Assembly: GCF_030272705.1 (NCBI RefSeq)
Contig: NZ_JARFYM010000008.1
Coordinates: forward strand, 1 to 64,000
Direction of reading: 5' to 3'
Length of the DNA stretch: 64,000 bases
Source: Rhizobium mayense
Lineage (GTDB): Bacteria; Pseudomonadota; Alphaproteobacteria; Rhizobiales; Rhizobiaceae
Shown here: one piece after another, positions 1 to 9,100 of the stretch
Layout: each line of letters begins with the position of its first letter
How positions within the stretch are numbered: position 1 is the stretch's first letter
The notes under the pieces: model-generated
What the model was told of the DNA's origin: nothing
What the model saw: only the letters and a program-made list of their open reading frames with translations
Databases searched by the model: none
Translations under genes and position numbers: made by a program

Positions 1-2
1 AC

Positions 3-116
3 AAACTGGTCGCTGCCGGCAAGCCAAAGATCGTTGCTATCGTCGCCACCATGCGAAAGCTGCTAACCATCCTCAATGCCATCATCCGGGATCAAAAACC
101 ATGGCAACCAGCTTGA
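3..116 (+). CDS. IS110-family transposase, C-terminal end (partial)
   Basis: The frame is open from the window edge and ends at a TGA at 114-116. The roughly 37 visible residues contain GKPKIVAIVATMRKLL and then LNAIIRD, the conserved C-terminal helix of IS110/IS116/IS902 transposases, where the serine-rich transposase domain ends. The RNase-H-like catalytic part lies outside the window, so whether the element is intact cannot be judged. The palindromic repeat mosaic that follows fits an insertion beside repetitive intergenic DNA. Confidence 0.75.
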   Translation, partial: KLVAAGKPKIVAIVATMRKLLTILNAIIRDQKPWQPA

Positions 117-130
117 CCAAAAAGACAGTC

Positions 131-262
131 GCTCTCCCCGCAAGCGGGGAGATCGAGCTTATCGCGCAAAAGAGCACCTTCAGTCCGTGGCGAAGCGGCG
201 GCGCAAACACGGAACAAGTCCCCTCTCCTCGCCTGCGGAAGAGGGTTAGGGTGAGGGGCCAC
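131..262. repeat. Palindromic intergenic repeat mosaic
   Basis: A 9-bp perfect inverted repeat with a 2-base loop (TCTCCCCGC/GCGGGGAGA) lies at 133-152. A second block at 218-262 carries the complement pair CCCTCTCC ... GAGGGTTAGGGTGAGG, a motif seen in many copies between genes of alphaproteobacteria. No credible gene covers the segment. It separates the transposase end from the porin terminator. Confidence 0.55.
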
Positions 263-310
263 ACCCGCAAGATGCGTTCCCGCCGAATACACGGCTGCAC
301 CAAAAACAAG

Positions 311-339
311 AAAGGCCCGGTAGGGAAAACCGGGCCTTT
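311..339 (-). terminator. Rho-independent terminator of the porin gene
   Basis: A perfect 10-bp stem AAAGGCCCGG/CCGGGCCTTT (311-320 and 330-339) has a 9-base loop. Read on the minus strand it is followed by the T-rich tract CTTGTTTTTG. It sits about 100 bases past the porin stop, so it should end that transcript. Confidence 0.8.
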
Positions 340-435
340 CTCCTTCTCTGATCGGAGGTCAAATCGGTTTTGGCGTCAAGCTGGAGTCAAGGCCAACGTC
401 AAACCGGTTATGACTGGCGTCAAACCGGGATCAGA

Positions 436-1527
436 TCAGAACTTGCGCTCGAAGCGGAGCACGCCGGCCCACTGGTCTTTGTCGGCAGCGTCCCAATCCG
501 TATAGGACACTTCCGGCTCGATCAGCAGGTCCTTGACCGGACGCCAGGCGACGTTGGCGGTGGCGGCGAAGATTTTCGAGTCGGTGTAGGCGATCTGCGC
601 GTTGGCCTGCAACTTCGGCATCAGTTGATAGCTGGCGCCCGTCCAGAAGGCCCAGTCACCCCAGCCGCAATTCGCGCCATTCGTCGGGCAAGCTGCGCGG
701 TTGGTGTTGAGGTAGGAACCGGCATACTTGTTGAGCTTGTCGCCGTCCGTGTTCCAGCCGCCCATGAGGAAGGCCTTGAAGTCGCCGAAATCGGCGTCGA
801 TGCGCGCCTTGATGGCGCCTTCCTCGACAATGCTGTCATAGCCGCCGATGACCCGCAGCGTCCATGCACCCGCCTTGTAGCCGGCGCCGGCAACGACGTC
901 AGGAGCATAGTGGTTGGCCTTGCCGGTCTGCCACGCGCCGCCGTAGGACGAGGTATCGGCTGACGAGTTGGAATCTTCCAGCGAGATCACCGCCGTGAAG
1001 CCGTTGCCGGCGTCATACTTGTAGGTGAACTGGTTGAGTTCCTTCGGGCCGTCATAGACGACGTCGTCGTTGATGACGTTGCCGGCATAGCCCATGAAAA
1101 GATTATACTGCGAATCGAGCTTGCCGACGGTAAAGCCGGCGAGGCTGATATTGGCCCAAAGCAGCTTGGTGGTGGTGGAGCCGCCCTCCTGCCAGTCCCA
1201 ACGGTAGACCGTGTTGGTCTTCAGCGGGCCGTATTCGGTGTCGGTCGCCGTGTCGATGCTGAGTTCGGCGCGGGTGTGCCAGAGCGTACCGTTCTTGCTG
1301 TTGGCGTTGTAGGCATCGTACCATTCGCCCTCGGTACGGACGCGACCGCCGATCTTAAGGCAGGTTTCGGTGCCCGGAATAAAGAAGTAACCGGCGCCAT
1401 AGGCGTCGCAAATGCGAACATATTCAAGCGGTTCCGGCTCGGCGGCCACAATGGCGTCAGCCGCCTGTGCTCCCGACGCGCCTGCCAGGGCGGCGGCCGA
1501 ACCGAGAAGAAGACTTCTGATATTCAT
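436..1527 (-). CDS. ropA: RopA-type outer-membrane porin
   Basis: This is a 363-residue protein of the alphaproteobacterial Porin_2 family (Omp2b/RopA), a trimeric beta-barrel for passive diffusion of small hydrophilic solutes across the outer membrane. A signal peptide of about 22 residues ends in AQA. The mature N-terminus (ADAIVAAEPEPLEYVRICDAYGAG) and the GTETCLKIGGRVR segment are hallmarks of rhizobial RopA. The protein ends in aromatic FERKF, the C-terminal phenylalanine expected for outer-membrane insertion. The ATG is preceded by TTGGAG at good spacing. It is monocistronic, with its own terminator at 311-339. Rhizobia often carry several paralogues, so the symbol marks the family rather than a specific locus. 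Confidence 0.88.
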   Translation of the reverse strand: MNIRSLLLGSAAALAGASGAQAADAIVAAEPEPLEYVRICDAYGAGYFFIPGTETCLKIGGRVRTEGEWYDAYNANSKNGTLWHTRAELSIDTATDTEYGPLKTNTVYRWDWQEGGSTTTKLLWANISLAGFTVGKLDSQYNLFMGYAGNVINDDVVYDGPKELNQFTYKYDAGNGFTAVISLEDSNSSADTSSYGGAWQTGKANHYAPDVVAGAGYKAGAWTLRVIGGYDSIVEEGAIKARIDADFGDFKAFLMGGWNTDGDKLNKYAGSYLNTNRAACPTNGANCGWGDWAFWTGASYQLMPKLQANAQIAYTDSKIFAATANVAWRPVKDLLIEPEVSYTDWDAADKDQWAGVLRFERKF

Positions 1528-1873
1528 AAATACTCCAATCTAGTATCGATTGGGCATGAGTTGTCGCGCCGAAAACTCGACGTTCCCTACCCCATTCCCG
1601 TTTTGACAATCCCCACGATTGCGTCATGCACCCGTTCGGGCGCGTATGGCGCCGGGGTGGCGGCACTCCCCGAGCACCGTCACGACGCCGATGTAGGAAA
1701 TTCAATTTTGCACAACAAGATTTTGAGCAATAGAATCTTTGCTGCAACGCACCGGATCACCGGTGCGTTGCAGAAAAATCACGTCACACTTCGTTCATAT
1801 AAACGTCACAAAACGAAATGCCACTATAATTCAATGGATTACTTGTGGTGGTATCCGATGGCCGCAGAGCCGG
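1528..1873. other. Intergenic region: porin promoter side and opgC 3' side
   Basis: This 346-base gap holds the upstream region of the minus-strand porin and the downstream region of opgC. The A+T-rich half (about 1690-1850) is the likely porin promoter zone, but I cannot assign -35 and -10 boxes with confidence. The only clear structure is the hairpin at 1742-1773. I see no gene. Confidence 0.5.
1742..1773 (-). terminator. Perfect 14-bp hairpin, possible opgC terminator
   Basis: The arms CTGCAACGCACCGG and CCGGTGCGTTGCAG (1742-1755 and 1760-1773) pair perfectly around a 4-base ATCA loop. It lies about 100 bases beyond the opgC stop in the minus direction. The following tract is A/T-rich but not a clean U-run, so termination is inferred. 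A regulatory palindrome upstream of the porin is an alternative. Confidence 0.45.
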
Positions 1874-3088
1874 CTACCGGCGTTTTTCGATGCGCACCGG
1901 CAAAGGGAGCCCACCCACGGATGTAGCCACGGGCGGCTGCGCGGCTGCATTCAGCCGCTTATGCTCGAGATAATAGGCATAGGCGAACTGTGCGACGATG
2001 CCGACAAGGACATAAGCGCCGCCGACAGCCGGGTCCTTGTTGGTGACGTAGAGGATGACCTGGCCGGCCATGGCAAGGATCGTGCCCGCAACGAAGATGT
2101 TGAGGGAATGCCGCCCGAGGATCGCCAACGGATGATCGGCGGGCCGGCGCAGCAATCGCGAAACGGTCGGCATACTGATGATGAGATAGGCAAGCGCCAG
2201 CACATGCAGCAATCGCGGCAGCGACAGAAAGGTCTTGTCGAAACCGGTAACGACCGTGGGCAGGCCGAACGCAGCGAGGTGATCGCCCAGAACCCAGAGC
2301 TTGTCGGTGACCCAGATGAAGGACAGCACGACATAGGCGAGCGACAGCGCAAACAGAACCGGATTATAGGGTATCCGGCCGCCACGCTTCACATGCATGA
2401 TGGCGGCGAAGCCGATGACGAACAGGAGCTGCCAGGAGAGCGGGTTGAGAAACCAGAAGCCGTCCAGCAGCGTCGTGTGCGGCGCGATGTGATAGACGCC
2501 GGCGATCAGCCAGACACTGGCGGAAACCAAAAGCAAAAGCAGCGGGCTTCGCGCCTCCAGCACCAGGATCAACGGCAACATCAGGAACAATGCGCCATAC
2601 ATTGGCAGGATATTGTTGTACCCGATCTGGTGCCCGAGCAGCAGCAGGGCCGAAATGCCGCGAGCCGGATCCATCAACACGGCAAGGATGTTCACCTCGC
2701 AGAGCAGGCCTGGCTGGCGGAATATCCAGGCGCCGGAGATGAACAGCACCAGCGTGATGAAGGTGGTAATCATGTGCGCCGCATAAAGTGTAAAGGCGCG
2801 CTTGATCGCCTTCCAGGCCATGGAAAGCTTATTGCCGGGCTTGAATCGCGTGCCGTAGGCGAGACCGACGGAAATGCCGGAGATCAGCACGAACGCCTCC
2901 GCACCGTCGGAGAAGCCGAAATTCTTGGTGGTCAGCCCTTCGAGGAACTGACCGGGCACGTGATTGATGAAAATCGTGATCAGGGCCAAGGCCCTTAGAA
3001 CATCCAGTCTCGTATCCCGCTGTGTCGCCGCCTTCGGCAAGCTGATTCGGGTTGCCGAAGTCACGTCGATATTAGCCCTGGAATTCAT
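1874..3088 (-). CDS. opgC: OpgC-type membrane acyltransferase (glucan succinylation)
   Basis: This polytopic inner-membrane protein of about 404 residues belongs to the OpgC family, which transfers succinyl groups to periplasmic glucans. The N-terminal block RDTRLDVLRALALITIFINHVPG and the following FGFSDGAEAFVLISGIS are typical of OpgC/acyltransferase-3-like proteins. About ten hydrophobic segments follow, and the C-terminus is basic and cytoplasmic. I chose the ATG at 3088 because AGGAG lies six bases upstream. An in-frame TTG at 3109 would add seven residues and overlap that ribosome site. It lies directly downstream of ndvB on the same strand (about 90 bases), so it most likely modifies the cyclic beta-1,2-glucan made by NdvB, like Cgm in Brucella. 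The substrate assignment is inferred from context. Confidence 0.85.
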   Translation of the reverse strand: MNSRANIDVTSATRISLPKAATQRDTRLDVLRALALITIFINHVPGQFLEGLTTKNFGFSDGAEAFVLISGISVGLAYGTRFKPGNKLSMAWKAIKRAFTLYAAHMITTFITLVLFISGAWIFRQPGLLCEVNILAVLMDPARGISALLLLGHQIGYNNILPMYGALFLMLPLILVLEARSPLLLLLVSASVWLIAGVYHIAPHTTLLDGFWFLNPLSWQLLFVIGFAAIMHVKRGGRIPYNPVLFALSLAYVVLSFIWVTDKLWVLGDHLAAFGLPTVVTGFDKTFLSLPRLLHVLALAYLIISMPTVSRLLRRPADHPLAILGRHSLNIFVAGTILAMAGQVILYVTNKDPAVGGAYVLVGIVAQFAYAYYLEHKRLNAAAQPPVATSVGGLPLPVRIEKRR

Positions 3089-3181
3089 GGACTTCTCCTG
3101 TTCCGACAATCAAATGCGATCGGGGCCAAAGAGTTCCCCCTTTGGCCCCGACCGTCGAAGCGAAAACAGCGTAGGAAAACG

Positions 3182-6100
3182 CTACTGTCCGATCGGGTAG
3201 CCCTCTTCGGGATGGGCGATCGCCCTGTCATTAACGGTCACCAAGTATCCCTTAGCATCGGGCGCTTTTGAGACGGAAATACGGTAATTTCCGCTCGGCA
3301 ACTCCAGGTCCGCCGCGAAGCTATCCCACTTCGAAGGCAAGGCCGGCTTGACGAAAAGTCGTCCGTTTTTCACACGGATACCGAGAATGCCTTCGACAGC
3401 GACACGATACAGCCAGCCGGCAGATCCTGTGTACCAGGTCCAGCCGCCACGGCCGGTCAATTGTCCTTCACCGTAAATATCAGCCGCGACGACATAGGGC
3501 TCTACACGATACGTATCGGCCTGATCACGATCGCGTGCATGGTTGACGGGGTTGAGCATGTCGAAGCAATGCCACGCATCGTCTCCGCGATTCATCTCCG
3601 CCAATGCCATCACGACCCAGGTCGCGGCATGGGTATACTGGCCGCCATTTTCGCGCACGCCTGGCGGATAGGACTTGATGTAGCCGGGATCACGCGCCGA
3701 CTTGGCGAAGGGTGGCGTGAACAGCCGGATGATGCGGTTGTCGTCGTCGACGAGTTTTTCGAGAACGGCGTTCATCGCCATCTCGCCGCGCTCGCGGTCG
3801 CCTTCGCCGGAGAGAATATTCCAGGACTGCGCGATCGAATCGATCTGGCATTCGAAATTTTCGTCCGAGCCGAGCGGGCTACCGTCGTCGAAATAGCCGC
3901 GGCGATAGTGACTGCCATCCCAACCCGCCGTTTCCAGCGCTTTGCGCAATTCCGGCAAATGCTTGGTCCAGCGCTCGACGCGCTCCTTGTCGCCGCGCGC
4001 CGCCGCATAGGGCAGGAAGGCGCTGAGGGTGCCCGCCAGGAACCAGCCGAGCCAGACGCTTTCGCCACGACCCTGGATGCCGACTCGGTTCATGCCGTCG
4101 TTCCAGTCGCCGCCGAGGATCAGTGGCAGGCCGTTGCCGCCCTTGCGCTTGATCGCGAGATCGAGGGCCATGGCCGCATGCTCGTAGACGCTGACCTTAT
4201 CCTGCGAGACCGTAGGCTGATAGAAGACGTCGTGCGTGCCAGGCATCAGCGCGGCCCCTTCGACGAAGGCAAGCTCTTCGTCGAGCAGCGACTTGTCGCC
4301 GGTCACGCTGCAATATTGGTCGATGGCGTAGGCGAGCCAGACGACGTCGTCCGAGATACTCGTGCGTACGCCGGCACCGTTGCCCGGCAGCCACCAATGC
4401 TGAACGTCGCCTTCGCGGAACTGGCGTTGCGCCGCGTTCAGGATCTGCTTGCGGGCAAGCTCCGGCGCATGCATGAGGAAGGCCAGCGTATCCTGAAGCT
4501 GGTCGCGGAAGCCGAAGGCGCCCGACGACTGGTAGAAAGCGGTTCGCGCCATGATGCGGCAGCCAAGGCTCTGATAGGGGAGCCAGGCGTTGATCATGTT
4601 GTTCATCGCCTTGTCCGGCGTCGAAATCTGCAGGCGGCCGGTGAAGCCATCCCAGAAGCCGCGGCTGGCTGAAAGCACAGCCTCGAAATCGGCCTTGCGG
4701 ATATCGGCAACCAAGGCACGCGCTTCCTCGAGAGAAGCGGTATCGCCCATATAGAGGCAGATATCCTTCTGCTCACCGGCCGCGACCGTCAGGTCGAAGG
4801 CAAGCGCCGCGCAGGGGTCCCCGTCGAGATCGGTGGAGTTGGAGAGGACTGCGCCGGAAACGACGGCCTCCGGCATCTGCACCGTGCCGTAGCGGCCGAT
4901 GAATTCGCGGCGGCTGGCCGAGAAGCTCGAATGCGCCTCGCTCGCCGCCATGAAGGCGACACGCTTGGAATAGTCGATGCTGTAAGGATTGTTGGCAAAC
5001 AACGCACCCGTTTCTTCGTCCAGCGACGACAGAATAAACGGCCTCGTCTTATGCGGATTGGTGCCAAGCACCCATTCCGCATAATTGTAGAGCCGCAGCC
5101 GGCGGACGCCGGCGCCCGTGTTGCGGATGCGCAGGCGGAAGAGCTTGATCGGACGCTCGCGGTCGACGGTTTGCGTCAGTTCCAGCGCTATGCCGTTCTG
5201 TTCGCTCGAGAACACCGAATAGCCGAGACCGTGACGGGCCTCAAATTTGACCTTCGGGCTGCGCGACAGGCCTGCATAGGGAGTCATCACCATATTGCTG
5301 TCGAGGTCGGTCAGGTAAAGCGCCTCGCCCGGACGGTTGATGACCATGTCGTTGGTCCACGGGGTCAACTGATAGTCGCGGGAATTGTGGCTCCAGGTGA
5401 AGCCGCCGCCTTCCGCAGGCACATGGAAGCCGAAGCGCTCGTTGGAAATGATGTTGACCCACGGATGCGGCGTCGACTGACCGCCGGCAAGCCGGACGAC
5501 ATATTCGCGCCCATTGTCGGCAAAACCACCGTAGCCGTTCCAGAAATCGAGATCGTCCTGTGCTTCCAAAGAGTCGGCAGCAAAGACCGACTCTTGCGGC
5601 ACCATCGGCACGGCAAGGCGATTGGCAGGCGCCGGACCATCGGACTGTGCCGAAGCGAACAGCGTCGCCGCACGTGCGATCTGGTCGACGAGCTTACCGT
5701 TGCGCGCATGGAAGATCACCCGCGAGGCGGCGAGAATCTGCTGATAGGTCTCGTTCTCGATCAGGTCCTTGCGTACCGAGAAGATGTTCTGCCGCAGCCC
5801 GTCGCCTTGGTTGTGGCGGACGTGCTCGACGAGCTTGTCCAGCTCGCGCTGCATGTCCTGGGCGAGGTCCACGGCGCGCTCGTTGACGATCACGAGATCC
5901 GCATTAATGCCGCGCGAACGCATGTATTCCGCCGCGCTTAGCGCTTCCCTGGCGATTTCGAGATCGATGTCGTCGTTGATGCGCAAGGTGAAGATCGGGA
6001 AATCACCCGAAATGGTCACCGGCCAGAGTGCCGACTGGGAATGCAGGCCGGCCTGAACGGTAGCTCCGTCGGCGCGCAGGTGCATATCCGGATAGACGAG

Positions 6101-9100
6101 GTAGCGGGCGAGCTTCTGGAAGGCTGCCGCCTGCTGCGAGGTGACGCCGACATGGCGCATCTGCATCTGCGTGCGCGTCCAGGCCTGCGTGAGCTCAATC
6201 CCGAAAGTATCGGGGTTGCGGTAGCGTTCGACAGCCTTGTCGACATCCTCGCGGTTCGGCGCGGCGATGGTCCAGAAGATGACGCTGACCTTCTTGCCGG
6301 CAGGAACGCGGACGACCCGGCGCAGCGACAGGCAAGCGTCCATCGTGAAACCGTCCGTACCGGACAAGGTCGCGCCGGGATCGAATGCGGCAGCCTCCGC
6401 AAGGGTGCGGCCCCGGCCGAGGAACTTACGGCGGTCCGTCTCGAATTCGGTCGGACGCTCCGCGCCGGCATTGTCGACGACCAGATGGGCGACCGACATA
6501 TCGGGTTCGTTGTAATCGCGCTTGTTGCGCTCGGCGCGGATCACGTCGCCGCTGCCGCCGATCTCCGTGCGCACGAACATGCGCGCAAAGACCGGATGGC
6601 CTGAATCGACATCGTCGCTGGCGAGCGCTGGCTCGAGATAGGAGGTCACTTCGATGAAGCGGTCCTCCGCGCCCATGTTGAGCAGCGTGACGCGACGGCC
6701 TTCGGCATCGTTTTCCGTTGCGACGATGCACTCGACCTCGCTGGTGAGATCACCGATGATCTTGGTGTATTCCACCTTTTCGTCGCTGAAGGAGACTTTG
6801 ACCTTCTCGCCTTCAATGCTGCGCGGCTCAGAGGTGGTGGACCACCATTGGCCGGAAACGGTATCGCGCAGGAAGATGAAGGTGCCCCAGCGATCTTCCG
6901 TCGGATCGGGCCGCCAGCGCGAGACGGACAAGCCGTTCCAGCGCGAATAGCCGGCGCCGGTCGCCGTCAGCATGGCGGAGTAATGACCGTTGGAGAGGAA
7001 GGCGAGTTCGCGATCCTGCGTGGCCGGATCGGCGATCTTCCGGATTTCCGGACGCAGCATATCTTCCTGGATATTGGCCGGCTGATCGCTCTCATGCTTG
7101 GCAGCCATGACGGGGATATCGCGCGGCGCCTTTTCCTGCAGCAGCAATTCGGCCGCTTCGATCACCGGATCGGCGTGGAACAGCTCACGCAGGCGACCGT
7201 TGAAGGCGACGTTGGCGATAGCCGCAATCGACATGCCATGATGGTGGGCATAGTAGTTGTAGACCACCGCGCACTTCTTGCCTTCCGGAACGCGGGTCGG
7301 CGTGAAGTCGACGGCGTCGTGGAAGCCATAGGTGCCGAGCGCGCCGACCTTTCGCAGCTTCTGCAGATTTTCGAGCGCCGCTTCCGGACGATACTGGCTG
7401 GCCAGGATCGAGGCATAGGGCGCGATGACGGCATTCTGGCCGAGGCCACGCTTCAGGCCGAGCGAGGGCACGCCGAAATTGGTGTACTGGTAGTGCATAT
7501 AATGGTCGCGGGCATTGAAGGCCGCTTCCGAAATGCCCCAGGGAATGCCGGCGCCCAGGCGCTTGGCATAGTTCATCTGCTCCTGAACGATCAGATTGTT
7601 GGTCTGGTTGAGGATACCGCCCTGGCGCTCCTGCATGACGAGCGGCGGCATAAGATATTCGAACATCGAGCCGGACCAGGAAACCAGCGCGCCGCGCGAG
7701 CCGATCGGCACGACCTGGCGGCCGAGGCGGTACCAATGTTCCGTCGGCAGGTCGCCCTTGGCGATCGCGAAGAGGCTGGTGAGGCGGGCTTCGGACGCCA
7801 GCAAGTCGTAGCAGGCGGCATCGAGTTCGTTGGTTTCCACACGGAAGCCGATGGAGAGCAGGCGCCGTTCCGGACGGTAGAGGAAACTGAAATTCATCCC
7901 GAAGGCAATTTCACGCATGCGGTCGCGCAGCTTTGCCAGGCGTTGACGCAGCGCATCGACATTGGCGAGATCGAAAACGCTGTCGGCGATATGGCCTTCG
8001 CAGACCTTCACCAGTGATTCCGACCAAAGCAGGACCTCGCCGCTCTGCGGCGACTTGACCTCGTAGTCGAGGTTGGCGGCGAGCTTCTGGATATCATGTG
8101 CCAGGACCGAGAGGTTGATGATGCGGATCGAGGCGAACTCATGCTCGCGCTTGACGGCCGCCAACGCGTTCCGGAAGCCGATGATGCGTTCTTCCAGTCG
8201 ATGACGCAGCGGACGGACGGTCTTGCGGTCATCCGGCAGTTCGGCAAGCATTTCGCCGAGAATGCCGGCGACATCGCCGATACCGTCGAGATTGCCCTGC
8301 ATATGCGCGGAAGGCGCTTCCGCCCAGATACGGCAGGCCGAAGACACGGCGATCAGGTGGCCGGCAAAATTGCCGCTATCGACCGCCGAGACATAGCGCG
8401 CGCCCATCGGCTTCAATGTGTCCGTATGATACCAGTTGCAGAGATGCCCGCGGAACTTCTCGAGCTTCTCGACGGTCGCCATGGTCTTTTCCATGCGATC
8501 GATGGTTTCTTCGAAGGAAATCCAGCCGAAATTGCGGGCCGAAATCACCGAGAGCAGGTAGACGCCGATATTCGTCGGCGAGGTGCGCGAAGCGACCACC
8601 GCATGCGGCGTCTGCTGAACATTGTCCGGCGGCAGATGGTTTTGCTGCTCGACCACGAAGGTGTCGAAATAGCGCCAGGTGCGCCGCGCGATCTTCCGCA
8701 GCTCCGCCGAAACGCTTTCCGGCACTTCGAGCTTGTCTTCGGTTTCCGCCGTCTGGCTGACATACCAGGCGATCGCCGGCGACAGAACCCACAGCAGCGC
8801 GAAGGGAATGCCGACAAAAAAGGCATTATCGCCGGATACCGATGCGAAAGCCAATGCCAGCAGCGCCAGCACTGGCGCGTGCCACATGACGCGGTAATGG
8901 CCGAGAATCGTCGTCTGCGCCGCAGCCTGGGCGCTGGCAGCCGTACGCCACTGCAGCATCAGCTTGCGGCTCACGAACGCACGGTAGAGCGAGCGGCCGA
9001 TGGCGTCGGCCATGATGCAGGCGCTGTCGGCGATGAAGACGATGCGCAGCGCCACTTGCGCATTGGCAGCGCGGATATCCGACCAGACCGTATAAAGATG